From positions 1 through 13,120 of the forward strand of contig JAGQSE010000023.1 of the NCBI GenBank assembly GCA_020439725.1: a stretch of 13,120 nucleotides of DNA, read 5' to 3'. The notes beneath the pieces were generated by a model. It made no database searches. It was not told where the DNA came from and saw nothing but the letters and a program-made list of their open reading frames with translations. The DNA is from Acidobacteriota bacterium (GTDB lineage Bacteria; Acidobacteriota; Thermoanaerobaculia; Multivoradales; JAHZIX01). Of the stretch, positions 1 to 7,326 are shown piece by piece (position 1 is the first letter of the stretch; each line of letters begins with the position of its first letter). The translations under genes were made by a program, and so were the position numbers.

Positions 1-896
1 ACATCGAGGAGGCCGGGATCCACTCCGGCGATTCGGCGGCGGTGCTACCGCCCTACCGGGTCTCCGCCGAGCTCCAGGACGAGATGCGCGAGATCGGCCG
101 CCGCTTGGCAATCCGCCTCGGCGTCGTCGGGCTCATGAACATCCAGTTCGCGGTCTATCAGGGGCAGGTCTATGTCCTCGAGGTCAACCCGCGGGCGTCG
201 CGCACCGTGCCCTTCATCGCCAAGGCGGTGGGGGTGCCGCTGGTGCGGCTGGCGGCGCAGCTGATGGTCGGCAAGAGCCTCGAGGAGCTGGGCTTCACCG
301 AAGAGCCGCCGGTGCCCGGGGTCTTCGTCAAGGCGCCGGTCTTCCCCTTCCGCCGTTTCCCCGGTGTCGATCCGGTGCTCGGTCCCGAGATGAAGTCGAC
401 GGGGGAGGTCATGGGTCACAGCGACAGCTTTGGCAACGCCTTCGCCAAGGCCTGGCTGGGTGCGGGGCATCGTCTGCCGCTCAAGGGCTCGGCCTTCCTG
501 TCGGTCCACGATCAGGACAAGGAGGCTCTGCTGCCCATCGCCCTCCGGCTCCGTCAGCTGGGTTTCCGCCTGTGCTCGACCCACGGCACCGCCAGCTTCC
601 TCAAGGAGCAGGGTCTCGAGGTCGAGCGCGTGCGCAAGGTCCACGAGCAGCGGCCCCATGTCGCCGACCTGTTGATCAACGGCGAGATCGACCTGGTGGT
701 CAACACGCCGCTGGGGCGCGAGTCGCAAAAGGACGACATGGTCATCCGCCAGACGGCGCTGCGCTATGACATCCCCTGTATCACCACCCTGTCCGGTGCC
801 CGCGCCGCGGTCGAAGGCATCGCCGCCATGCGCAAGGACGGGTTGTCGGCGCGCTCGCTGCAATCGCTCCATCGCCCGGAGCCCGTCAGCGGGTAG
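1..896 (+). CDS. carB: Carbamoyl-phosphate synthase large subunit, C-terminal part (5' end outside window)
   Basis: CarB makes carbamoyl phosphate from bicarbonate, ATP and ammonia delivered by the CarA glutaminase, feeding pyrimidine and arginine synthesis in the cytoplasm. The open frame enters at the left edge (first whole codon at base 3) and gives about 297 residues before the TAG at 894-896. It opens with IEEAGIHSGDSA, a conserved stretch of the second ATP-grasp domain, followed by the E-V-N-P-R-A-S-R-T motif (180-206), which holds metal/ATP-binding residues of that domain. PGVDPVLGPEMKSTGEVMG follows, and from about base 490 the MGS-like allosteric domain, with S-T-H-G-T-A at 576-593 and V-H-E-Q-R-P-H. 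The family is usually about 1,070 aa, so about 70 percent lies to the left. The GTG at 42 is an internal codon, not the start. The frame is intact with no missing motifs. Identification is secure. Confidence 0.97.
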   Translation, partial: IEEAGIHSGDSAAVLPPYRVSAELQDEMREIGRRLAIRLGVVGLMNIQFAVYQGQVYVLEVNPRASRTVPFIAKAVGVPLVRLAAQLMVGKSLEELGFTEEPPVPGVFVKAPVFPFRRFPGVDPVLGPEMKSTGEVMGHSDSFGNAFAKAWLGAGHRLPLKGSAFLSVHDQDKEALLPIALRLRQLGFRLCSTHGTASFLKEQGLEVERVRKVHEQRPHVADLLINGEIDLVVNTPLGRESQKDDMVIRQTALRYDIPCITTLSGARAAVEGIAAMRKDGLSARSLQSLHRPEPVSG

Positions 897-909
897 ACTC
901 TCTCGCTGC

Positions 910-930
910 GCAGCCAGCCCCATCGGCTGC
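910..930 (+). other. Small inverted repeat after carB
   Basis: GCAGCC (910-915) and GGCTGC (925-930) form a perfect 6-bp stem with a 9-base loop, 13 bases after the carB stop. No T-run follows, so a classical intrinsic terminator is not supported. It could be a weak hairpin at the transcript end or chance in GC-rich DNA. Confidence 0.3.
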
Positions 931-966
931 TAGGCTCCAACGTCACCTCGGATCCACGGTCGCCTC

Positions 967-984
967 GGCCCCCAAGGCGGGGCC
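967..984 (+). other. GC-rich inverted repeat upstream of ychF
   Basis: GGCCCC (967-972) and GGGGCC (979-984) can form an all-GC 6-bp stem with a 6-base loop, about 30 bases before the ychF start. There is no T-run. It could be the end of the carB transcript or structure in the ychF leader; the sequence does not decide. I saw no clear sigma-70 promoter in the 119-bp carB-ychF gap. Confidence 0.3.
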
Positions 985-1015
985 CTCGAACCTTCCACGT
1001 CATCGGAAATACATC

Positions 1016-2107
1016 ATGGGATTCAACTGCGGCATCGTCGGTCTGCCCAACGTGGGCAAGTCGACCCTCTTCAACGCCCTCACCCGCTCGGGGATCGCGG
1101 CGGAGAACTTCCCCTTCTGCACCATCGAGCCCAACGCCGGCGTCGTACCGGTGCCCGATCCGCGGCTCGATCGCCTGGCGGAGATCGCCCAGCCCCAGAA
1201 GGTGATCCCGACGACCATGGAGTTCGTCGACATTGCCGGCCTGGTGCGTGGTGCTTCGAAGGGCGAAGGCCTGGGCAACCAGTTCTTGGCCAACATCCGC
1301 GAGGCCGACGCCATCGCCCACGTCGTACGCTGCTTCGAGGACGACAACGTGGTCCACGTCTCGGCGGCGGTGAGCCCGGCGGACGACATCGAAGTGATCA
1401 ACACCGAGCTCGCGCTGGCGGACCTCGAGACCGTCGACAAGACGCTCCAGCGCACCATCCGCACGGCCAAGAGTGGCGACAAGGAAGCGGTGGCGCTCAA
1501 GACCGTGCTCGAGAAGATCCAGCCGTGGCTCGACGAGACCAAGCCGCTTCGTTCCCTCGAGCTCGCCGCCGACGAGCGCCGGCTGCTGCGGCCGCTCCAC
1601 CTGCTGACCCTGAAGCCGACCATGTACATCGCCAACGTCGCCGAAGACGGCTTCGAGGACAATCCGCACCTCGACGCGGTGCGTCGCATCGCCGAGGCCG
1701 AGGGCGCCGTGGTGGTGCCGATCTGCAACAAGCTCGAGTCCGAGATCGCCGAGCTCGACGAGGATGAGCGCCAGGAGTTCCTCGCCGAGATGGGGATGGA
1801 CGAGCCCGGTCTCGACCGCGTCATCCGCGCCGGTCACGAGCTTTTGGGGCTCCACACCTACTTCACTGCCGGCCCCAAGGAGGTCCGTGCCTGGACCATC
1901 CCCGTCGGCGCCACCGCTCCCCAGGCTGCCGGCAAAATCCACACCGATTTCCAGCGCGGCTTCATCCGCGCCGAGGTGATCTCCTACGACGACTTCATCA
2001 CCTACGGTGGCGAGCAAAAGGCCAAGGAAGCCGGCCGGCTACGCAGCGAGGGCAAGGAGTACGTCGTCAAGGACGGCGACGTCGTGCACTTCCGGTTCAA
2101 CGTGTAG
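1016..2107 (+). CDS. ychF: Redox-regulated/ribosome-binding ATPase YchF (OBG family)
   Basis: YchF is a universally conserved P-loop NTPase of the OBG GTPase class that prefers ATP, binds ribosomes and is linked to translation and stress responses. At 363 aa it is full family length. The P-loop G-L-P-N-V-G-K-S-T is at residues 9-17, the switch region N-F-P-F-C-T-I-E-P-N at 31-40 and the D-I-A-G (G3) motif at 72-75. The G4 position reads N-K-L-E at 238-241, not the NKxD of true GTPases, as expected for an ATP-preferring YchF. The C-terminal TGS-like domain contains H-T-D-F-Q-R-G-F-I-R-A-E-V-I from about residue 309. The ATG at 1016 gives the canonical N terminus MGFNCGIVG; the ribosome-binding site is weak (GGA about 8 bases upstream). 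It follows carB by 119 bp and converges with the permease operon, 9 bp separating the two stops. Confidence 0.97.
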   Translation: MGFNCGIVGLPNVGKSTLFNALTRSGIAAENFPFCTIEPNAGVVPVPDPRLDRLAEIAQPQKVIPTTMEFVDIAGLVRGASKGEGLGNQFLANIREADAIAHVVRCFEDDNVVHVSAAVSPADDIEVINTELALADLETVDKTLQRTIRTAKSGDKEAVALKTVLEKIQPWLDETKPLRSLELAADERRLLRPLHLLTLKPTMYIANVAEDGFEDNPHLDAVRRIAEAEGAVVVPICNKLESEIAELDEDERQEFLAEMGMDEPGLDRVIRAGHELLGLHTYFTAGPKEVRAWTIPVGATAPQAAGKIHTDFQRGFIRAEVISYDDFITYGGEQKAKEAGRLRSEGKEYVVKDGDVVHFRFNV

Positions 2108-2116
2108 GGGCTGGGC

Positions 2117-3748
2117 TCAAGGCCGCCCTTCCAGCTCCGCCGCCATGCGCCGTTGGCGGTGTGCGTCGGGGGTGTAGTGGGCGGGGATGAAGTCGTCGAG
2201 TCGGAATGGGATCTGGTAACGGGCGGTGAGGCAGTCGCGGACGACGACGAGCTCTGCCTGGGCGATCCACTCCGGGTCCACGAGGGGCCATTGATCACCC
2301 AGAGTCAGGCTCTTCTCCAGGACTTGCACCGCCGGCCAAGGCAGCGGTGCCGGGCGGGCCTGGCCGTCGGTCGCGTACTCGTCCCAGTAGCGGGTGGGGG
2401 CGATCTCCCGGGTCGACGGGTTGTGGAGCACCGCCCACCGCCGACAGGCGCGGCCTGTTGCGGTGGTCTCCAGGCGCTGGCCCGACAGCCGATAGGTCGC
2501 GGTACCGGTTTCGGACGGAAGGCGGTAGAACCTCAGCCACTCCGGGCCGTCTTTCAACTCTATTGCCGCCGCGCCGAGTGGCCTCCGGTCGACGATGCTC
2601 AGCGACCGCTCGTCGAGCTCCAGCCTACCGGTCAGCGTCGCCGGCCGGTAGGCGTGGGTCAGGAACTCGGCGACCGGCACCGGCCAGATCAACGGACGAG
2701 GCCACTCGTAACCTCGTGGCCCCAGCCAGCGAGCTCCGTCGAAGAGGCTCGAGAAGCCTCGCTCGATTCCCAGGGCCGAGAACCCCGGGTGGGTCACCTC
2801 GAGCGCTGCTCCTTCGGCGAAGTCGAGCTTCGCCTTGACGACCTTGAGCTCGTAGAAGGTCGCCTTCGAGGGCCCGGAAAGGGTCAACCGGGCCATGAGG
2901 AGGACATTTCCCTCGCTGCCTAGCTTGTAGCCGCCGACCTGCGTCGGCGCTTTCTCCCTCAGGACTTGGACGGCAGGAGCGGCGCCCGTCAGGTCTTGCG
3001 GGTGGCTCAACGGAGGCCCCGTCGGGCGGTTCCAGAACAGGGTGGTCGCGAGAACCAGCGGCACCGTCACGACGAGGATGAGCAGGCTGCGAACGGTGCG
3101 ACGGCGGGCGTACTGGTAGCTCAACACCGCCAGTGCGAGCAGGACCACGGCGATCCAGGCGAAGGTTCGCCAACCGTCTAGTAGTGGCGAGACCTCGAGG
3201 CCCGGGTAGCGGCTGGAGAGAATCGCGAGGGCTTGCCGGTCGGCGCTCAGGCAGATGACGGTCCCGGCGGCCAAGGCAGCCGCGAAGGAGGCGAGCCCAG
3301 GCGACAGAGCCGCGAGCGCTCCGGCCAGCGCCAGGAGCGGGACCCAGAACCTGGCAGCGTCGAAGAACACGCCGGTCAGCCGGCTGGGCTCGAGCCCCAG
3401 GGCGAGTAGGGCTCCCACTTCTGCCAGCGTAGGGATCAGCATCATGAATACGGCAAAGAAGCACACCTTGGCGCCCAACACCTGGATCCCGGTCATGGGC
3501 CTGGTCAGCCACGCTGCGCGTTTCTGGGTACCGTCAGTCTGAAAGAGCAGCGCCGCCAGCAGCGGACCGACCAGCCAACGAAGCCGCGAGGCCAAGGTCC
3601 AGAAGGCATGTCCCCACCCATCGACCGGCGCTCCACTTCCGCTCAGGGCGAGCTGAAGCCCGAGTCCCAACGCCGCCAGGTTCCAGAGCGCGATCCAGGG
3701 CCACAAACGGACGAGGTCCTTGGAGAGGATCTGGCGGGCAACGGTCAT
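2117..3748 (-). CDS. ABC-2-type permease B3, last gene of the operon
   Basis: Membrane subunit of the ABC exporter operon, 543 aa. Hydrophobic segments lie near residues 15-35, 54-69, 92-118, 134-149, 153-168, 196-212 and 220-236. The A-W-L-T-R-P-M-T-G loop (79-87) follows helix 2, and the basic Y-A-R-R-R-T-V-R (213-220) lies before the last helix, placing the roughly 300-residue C-terminal domain outside the cytoplasm. That domain has K-A-T-F-Y (295-299), Cys435 in R-A-C and Cys506 in V-V-V-R-D-C. Its N terminus (S-K-D-L-V-R-L-W-P-W-I-A-L-W-N-L) and C-terminal P-F-R-L-D-D-F and D-A-H-R-Q-R-R-M resemble the B-type paralogues, but the helix 6-7 region (L-L-D-G-W, then Y-Q-Y-A-R-R-R) looks like A3. 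The start ATG overlaps the A3 stop as ATGA, with a good GGAGGA site 8 bases upstream. Substrate unknown. Confidence 0.85.
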   Translation of the reverse strand: MTVARQILSKDLVRLWPWIALWNLAALGLGLQLALSGSGAPVDGWGHAFWTLASRLRWLVGPLLAALLFQTDGTQKRAAWLTRPMTGIQVLGAKVCFFAVFMMLIPTLAEVGALLALGLEPSRLTGVFFDAARFWVPLLALAGALAALSPGLASFAAALAAGTVICLSADRQALAILSSRYPGLEVSPLLDGWRTFAWIAVVLLALAVLSYQYARRRTVRSLLILVVTVPLVLATTLFWNRPTGPPLSHPQDLTGAAPAVQVLREKAPTQVGGYKLGSEGNVLLMARLTLSGPSKATFYELKVVKAKLDFAEGAALEVTHPGFSALGIERGFSSLFDGARWLGPRGYEWPRPLIWPVPVAEFLTHAYRPATLTGRLELDERSLSIVDRRPLGAAAIELKDGPEWLRFYRLPSETGTATYRLSGQRLETTATGRACRRWAVLHNPSTREIAPTRYWDEYATDGQARPAPLPWPAVQVLEKSLTLGDQWPLVDPEWIAQAELVVVRDCLTARYQIPFRLDDFIPAHYTPDAHRQRRMAAELEGRP

Positions 3749-5463
3749 CGACGGCTTCCTCCAGGAGACGGAACAGCCTCTTCCGAGGAGTCGGCCGCGG
3801 GGCGGATCGGGGTCGCATAGTCGGCCATGCGGAAGCCGCGTTCGGAGACCAGGGCGGATCGGCGGCCCACCGGACAGTCTTGGATGGGCAAAAGGCGCAG
3901 GGGTTGGTTTCCGATCGGAGAATGCGACGCTGCCTCGGCGGATGCACCCTCGACCCTGAAAGTCGGACTCGAGACGGCGGTGATGATCCTCGGTAGGACC
4001 AGGGGAGTGGGCAGGGCGTCCTCTTGGGGGAATCTCGAGTGGTCATCGGGGGGCAGGATCCGGGTAGCGCCCGCAGCAGGTTCTTCGAGCAGCAGCCATA
4101 GATCGCAGGACGCACCGAGCCCCTCGATGCGACGCTGGGTGAGCCTCGCAGTCAGGAAGGGGCCGATGCGGTCGAGACCGACGATGCGGAGGACGTCAGT
4201 GTCGCGTTGCAGCTCGGCTCCGACCTCGAGGGGTAGCGCTCCAAGCGGTCGGAGGCGACGTTCCTCGACCACCAACCGGCCTTTGAGCGCAGCCTCCTCC
4301 CCAGCAAGGTCGTCGTACTCTCCGGAGCCGACCCACAGGTCGAGGCGCTGAGCCACCGGCAGATCCGTGGGCCAGCGCAGACCGCCGCCGCCGGCCGGAT
4401 TCGCGGTGGCCAGAGCCTCGGCTAGCGCCGCCTCGAGCCCGAGGACCACCCCGGCGGACTTCGCCGAGGGATTGACGACCCGGCCGTTGCCATAGCGCAT
4501 GAAGAAGGCCGCGTGGAGGGCACGGTAATAGGTCGCGCTGGGCCGCTGGCGGACCTCGGCGGTCAGCTCGAGGCGGCGGACGTCCGCCGAGCTGTCTGGA
4601 AGAGGCGACGGGCGAATCGAAGGTTCAATGCCAGGTCCCCCGCCGTCGGGTGTCGTGGTACCGGTTGCCTCGGTGCCAGGTGCCAGATGGACTGATGGTG
4701 GCGGGTGGCTCTCTGGACCGACCCAGAAAAGCCCGCCCGTCCAGGGGACGACGGTCAACGCCAGGATCAGCGCCAGCAGCACTGCGACTCCGGCGACGGG
4801 GCGGCGTTGTCGCGTGCGGTACTGGTGTGCCAAGAGCCCGGCGGCAGTGATGGAGAGCATCCATAACACCAGGCTCCACCAGCCGTCGAGAAGGTGGGCT
4901 CCCAGCTCGCTGCCCCATCGCAGGTAGAAGACCCACCGCGCGAGGGCGAGGAGCATCGCGAGTGCGGCCGCCGCGCCCAGGCTGAGCACCGCAAAGCGGG
5001 CGAGATCCGCTGTCAACGCCGCCAGCAGCATCGCCAGCAGCGCGAACGGTACGAGCTCGCCGAGACTTGCCACCGCAGCCGCTGGTAGAGCCGCCCGTGG
5101 TAGCCCGAGAAGGTGGAGCATCACCAACTGCGCGATGACCAGGGGCACCAGCAAGCAGAGGACGACGAACACTGACTTGGCGGCCAGGACCTGCCACCCC
5201 ACGAGCGGCTTCGTCAGCCAGGTTCCGTCGGAGCGGTAGGGTGGATCGCTTTGCACGACGAGTACCAGGAGGAGAAGGAAGGCCGCGGCGACGGCCGAGG
5301 GTAGGAGTTGGCTCGACGGTCCGTCCGGTCCCGCAAGCTCCTGGGTCTCCGCCAGCCTCCGACACCATCCCACCGCGACTAACAGCAGGCCGTAAAGAAC
5401 CACCAACAGCCCGCGCCGACGGCGTAGGTCCTTCACAAAGATGGTCAGCACCTCGGTCAACAT
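3745..5463 (-). CDS. ABC-2-type permease A3
   Basis: Membrane subunit of the exporter, 572 aa from the ATG at 5463. That start gives the N-terminal pattern of its paralogues (M-L-T-E-V-L-T-I-F-V-K-D-L); an upstream in-frame GTG at 5487 would add eight residues. Hydrophobic segments lie near 19-35, 56-71, 98-118, 136-151, 157-178, 197-213 and 224-241. The conserved loop reads T-W-L-T-K-P (81-86), Lys where the paralogues have Arg, and the basic Y-R-T-R-Q-R-R-P (215-222) precedes the last helix. A proline- and glycine-rich stretch (about 250-292) is longer than in the A1/A2 pair and looks like a flexible linker. The soluble domain has A-T-Y-Y-R (310-314), L-G-A-L-P-L (407-412), Cys453, and Cys530 in I-Q-D-C. 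It is more divergent than A1/A2. It is the only permease without an overlapping upstream gene: a 156-bp gap holding an ATPase relic precedes it. Substrate unknown. Confidence 0.83.
   Translation of the reverse strand: MLTEVLTIFVKDLRRRRGLLVVLYGLLLVAVGWCRRLAETQELAGPDGPSSQLLPSAVAAAFLLLLVLVVQSDPPYRSDGTWLTKPLVGWQVLAAKSVFVVLCLLVPLVIAQLVMLHLLGLPRAALPAAAVASLGELVPFALLAMLLAALTADLARFAVLSLGAAAALAMLLALARWVFYLRWGSELGAHLLDGWWSLVLWMLSITAAGLLAHQYRTRQRRPVAGVAVLLALILALTVVPWTGGLFWVGPESHPPPSVHLAPGTEATGTTTPDGGGPGIEPSIRPSPLPDSSADVRRLELTAEVRQRPSATYYRALHAAFFMRYGNGRVVNPSAKSAGVVLGLEAALAEALATANPAGGGGLRWPTDLPVAQRLDLWVGSGEYDDLAGEEAALKGRLVVEERRLRPLGALPLEVGAELQRDTDVLRIVGLDRIGPFLTARLTQRRIEGLGASCDLWLLLEEPAAGATRILPPDDHSRFPQEDALPTPLVLPRIITAVSSPTFRVEGASAEAASHSPIGNQPLRLLPIQDCPVGRRSALVSERGFRMADYATPIRPAADSSEEAVPSPGGSRR
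3757..3762 (-). promoter_or_regulatory. Ribosome binding site of permease B3
   Basis: GGAGGA on the - strand, 8 bases before the ATG at 3748 and inside the end of A3. It supports this start and shows that B3 can re-initiate at the ATGA overlap. Confidence 0.7.
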
Positions 5464-5470
5464 GGCTCCT

Positions 5471-5542
5471 CTCGCTCTCGCCGCCACCAGCCCCGGCGTT
5501 CTTGGTACGAATCAGGACCTTGACGATCTCGCGCAGGGGGAG
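5471..5542 (-). pseudogene. Relic of an ABC ATPase 3' end, before permease A3
   Basis: In the 156-bp gap between B2 and A3, the - strand reads L-P-L-R-E-I-V-K-V-L-I-R-T-K-N-A-G-A-G. The intact ATPase at the start of the operon ends L-P-L-R-E-I-V-K-T-L-I-R-T-R-D-A-E-G: 12 of the first 13 residues match. At DNA level, 18 consecutive bases are identical (5519-5536 against 12392-12409). Nothing further upstream in this frame resembles the ATPase, and the original stop codon is lost. I infer that a second full ATPase gene stood here and was deleted except for about 24 codons. No start codon or ribosome binding site serves it, so it is probably not translated. The rest of the gap shows no convincing promoter or terminator. 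Confidence 0.8.
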
Positions 5543-5619
5543 CGGCCAGCACAGCGCACTGCTGCAGCGGCAGGGCTCCGAAGCAGAGATCTGGCCAAGG
5601 CAAAGTGGTCGGGGCGGGC

Positions 5620-7326
5620 TCAGCTCCCATTTTCTGCCTCCGAGGTGTTTGCGGTGGTCTGCGCCCCTTCGAGCTCCATCCGCTTGCGGTGAGCCGCCTT
5701 GGTGTAGTCGACCATCCGGAAGCGGTCCAAGGAGAACGGAGCTCGAACCAGAGGTCCCAGACAGTCTTCGAGGACGACCAACTCGGCGCCACGGGTAAGC
5801 CATGAGTGCTCGAGCTTGAGCGTGCTTGCTCTGACTCTAAGGGAGGGGGGGCTGAGAAGTGCCGGCAGCGCGCGGGACCCAATGTTCCAAAAGGCTCCGA
5901 GGGCGGTGTTTTGCTGCGGGTCGTAGATCACGAAGACGTACGAGCAAGCGCGGGTCCGGGGAGTCGGATCGATCCAGCGGCTGGCTACCCGGACCAGCGC
6001 GTCGCCGGACCCATCGAGAGCCCAAGGCCGGGAACCGTTACTCTGGATGCTCAGAATCTGCAAGGTGGTCGGGCCCCGACGCAGCGAAGCGCCCTTCTCG
6101 AGCGGCATCGTACCGACCATTCGCAAGTGGGTCTCGCCTAGGAGCGCGACCCCGGTTAGTCGTACCTCCCGCTCACTGTTCGACAGATACGTGTCGGGAT
6201 CGATGAAGACCGCCACCGACGGCCGCGGATCCACCTCTTCGTAGATCGCTTCGTGATGCTTGAGGCTGCCGGTGGTCTTGGCGCCGCCCAGTGCGGTCAG
6301 AACCGCTTGCTCGTCGCCGAGGATTTCGCCTGCATAGGTCGTGGGCGTTAGGACTAGGCTGCGGTCCGGGACTGCGATGGTGACCTCAACATCGTTCAGC
6401 CACCAGTAGGTCGCCGGTTGCGGGGTGGTGGTGGGGGCGGTCTCCAGGTAGAACTCGAGAGCCACGCCGAGAGGTCCATAGATTCCGGCCTCGACATCCT
6501 CGGTCGGAGCCTGATCGATGACGCTCAGGGAGAGGCCCTGCGCCACTTTCATCGTCACCCGGTACAGCTTCAGCTCGACGAACAGAACGGCGAACGGCAG
6601 CACCGTCAGCAGGACTAGCGCAATCCACCGGTCTCTAACGCGCCATGGCTTGTGCGTCAGGCCCAAGAACACCAGGCACCACAAGGCAGCCAGGCCTAGA
6701 TTCAGAGGCAGAAAGGCTTGGAGCTCGATGAAGCTCGCTGAGGCACTGGGATACGACGGGTAGCCGATTCCGACGATCAGCAGAGAGGCGATCCTGCCGT
6801 AGAGAGGGATCGCAAAGAGCAGGGTCAGCGCCTGGCCCAAAGGACGACGGATCACCGCCATGACGGCGACCACCAGGATCGACCAGCCGAGAAGGGTCGC
6901 TGCCAGCCAGGCCGCCGCGCGCAGCCAGTCCCCGACGGCCATGCCCAGGGCCAGGAACAGTCCCAGGTGGAGTAGTACCGGCAGCAGCAGGAACGAGACG
7001 ACGAACGAGGTGAGCTTGGCACCGATCAGCTGGCGACTCGAGATCGGGCGGGTGGACCAGAACGCCCGCGGGTCCCAGGGTGGATCATCCGTGAGCAGGA
7101 AGTGCAGAGCGACGGCGATGCAGGTGAACGTCAGAAAGCTGCCGTTGAACCCGGGATAGAGGAGCTCGGTCTTCGCGTCGACGAGCCCGGACAACCCCCT
7201 CTCGAAGGGCGTCGTGGCCATGTGAAGCAGGTCGAGGTTTCGGAGCAGCACCCACACGTTCCACGCTAGGGACAGAACCCACAGTCGACGAAGGTCCTTG
7301 CGAATCACCTCTCGTACCCCGTTCAT
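5620..7326 (-). CDS. ABC-2-type permease B2
   Basis: Membrane subunit of the exporter, 568 aa. The ATG at 7326 is chosen over an in-frame GTG at 7467: it has AAGGAG 7 bases upstream, overlaps the A2 stop as ATGA, and aligns with the start of B1. Hydrophobic segments lie near residues 15-35, 63-78, 102-128, 138-158, 164-184, 208-223 and 234-250. The cytoplasmic loop reads P-P-W-D-P-R-A-F-W-S-T-R-P-I-S (82-96), with Ser where the other five permeases have Leu in W-L-T-R/K-P. The basic H-K-P-W-R-V-R-D-R-W (225-234) precedes the last helix. The outer domain has P-A-T-Y-W-W (304-309), V-G-T-M-P-L (404-409), Cys461 in R-A-C, and Cys522 in V-V-L-E-D-C. It is a close duplicate of B1: both share Y-P-G-F-N-G near residue 57, S-W-L-T-R-G-A-E-L-V-V-L-E-D-C-L, and the same 61-residue spacing between the two cysteines. 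Substrate unknown. Confidence 0.87.
   Translation of the reverse strand: MNGVREVIRKDLRRLWVLSLAWNVWVLLRNLDLLHMATTPFERGLSGLVDAKTELLYPGFNGSFLTFTCIAVALHFLLTDDPPWDPRAFWSTRPISSRQLIGAKLTSFVVSFLLLPVLLHLGLFLALGMAVGDWLRAAAWLAATLLGWSILVVAVMAVIRRPLGQALTLLFAIPLYGRIASLLIVGIGYPSYPSASASFIELQAFLPLNLGLAALWCLVFLGLTHKPWRVRDRWIALVLLTVLPFAVLFVELKLYRVTMKVAQGLSLSVIDQAPTEDVEAGIYGPLGVALEFYLETAPTTTPQPATYWWLNDVEVTIAVPDRSLVLTPTTYAGEILGDEQAVLTALGGAKTTGSLKHHEAIYEEVDPRPSVAVFIDPDTYLSNSEREVRLTGVALLGETHLRMVGTMPLEKGASLRRGPTTLQILSIQSNGSRPWALDGSGDALVRVASRWIDPTPRTRACSYVFVIYDPQQNTALGAFWNIGSRALPALLSPPSLRVRASTLKLEHSWLTRGAELVVLEDCLGPLVRAPFSLDRFRMVDYTKAAHRKRMELEGAQTTANTSEAENGS

Noticed and set aside
45..923. - strand open frame of 292 codons opposite carB
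   Set aside because: Antisense shadow of carB, with low-complexity Arg/Asp/Leu-rich composition and no motifs.
910..984. The two hairpins between carB and ychF as intrinsic terminators
   Set aside because: Neither stem is followed by a T-run, and 6-bp GC stems arise easily by chance at this base composition.
764..2017. Long - strand open frame of 417 codons opposite carB/ychF
   Set aside because: It is antisense to the well-conserved ychF; long antisense frames are common in GC-rich coding DNA and the translation resembles no family I know.
5464..5619. Possible internal promoter before A3
   Set aside because: I looked for -35/-10 boxes on the - strand and found no convincing pair; the gap is explained by the ATPase relic.
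4625..5803. - strand open frame of 392 codons spanning the B2-A3 gap
   Set aside because: It overlaps B2 and A3 in another frame and lacks membrane segments. Only its short part at 5471-5542 matters, as an ATPase relic.
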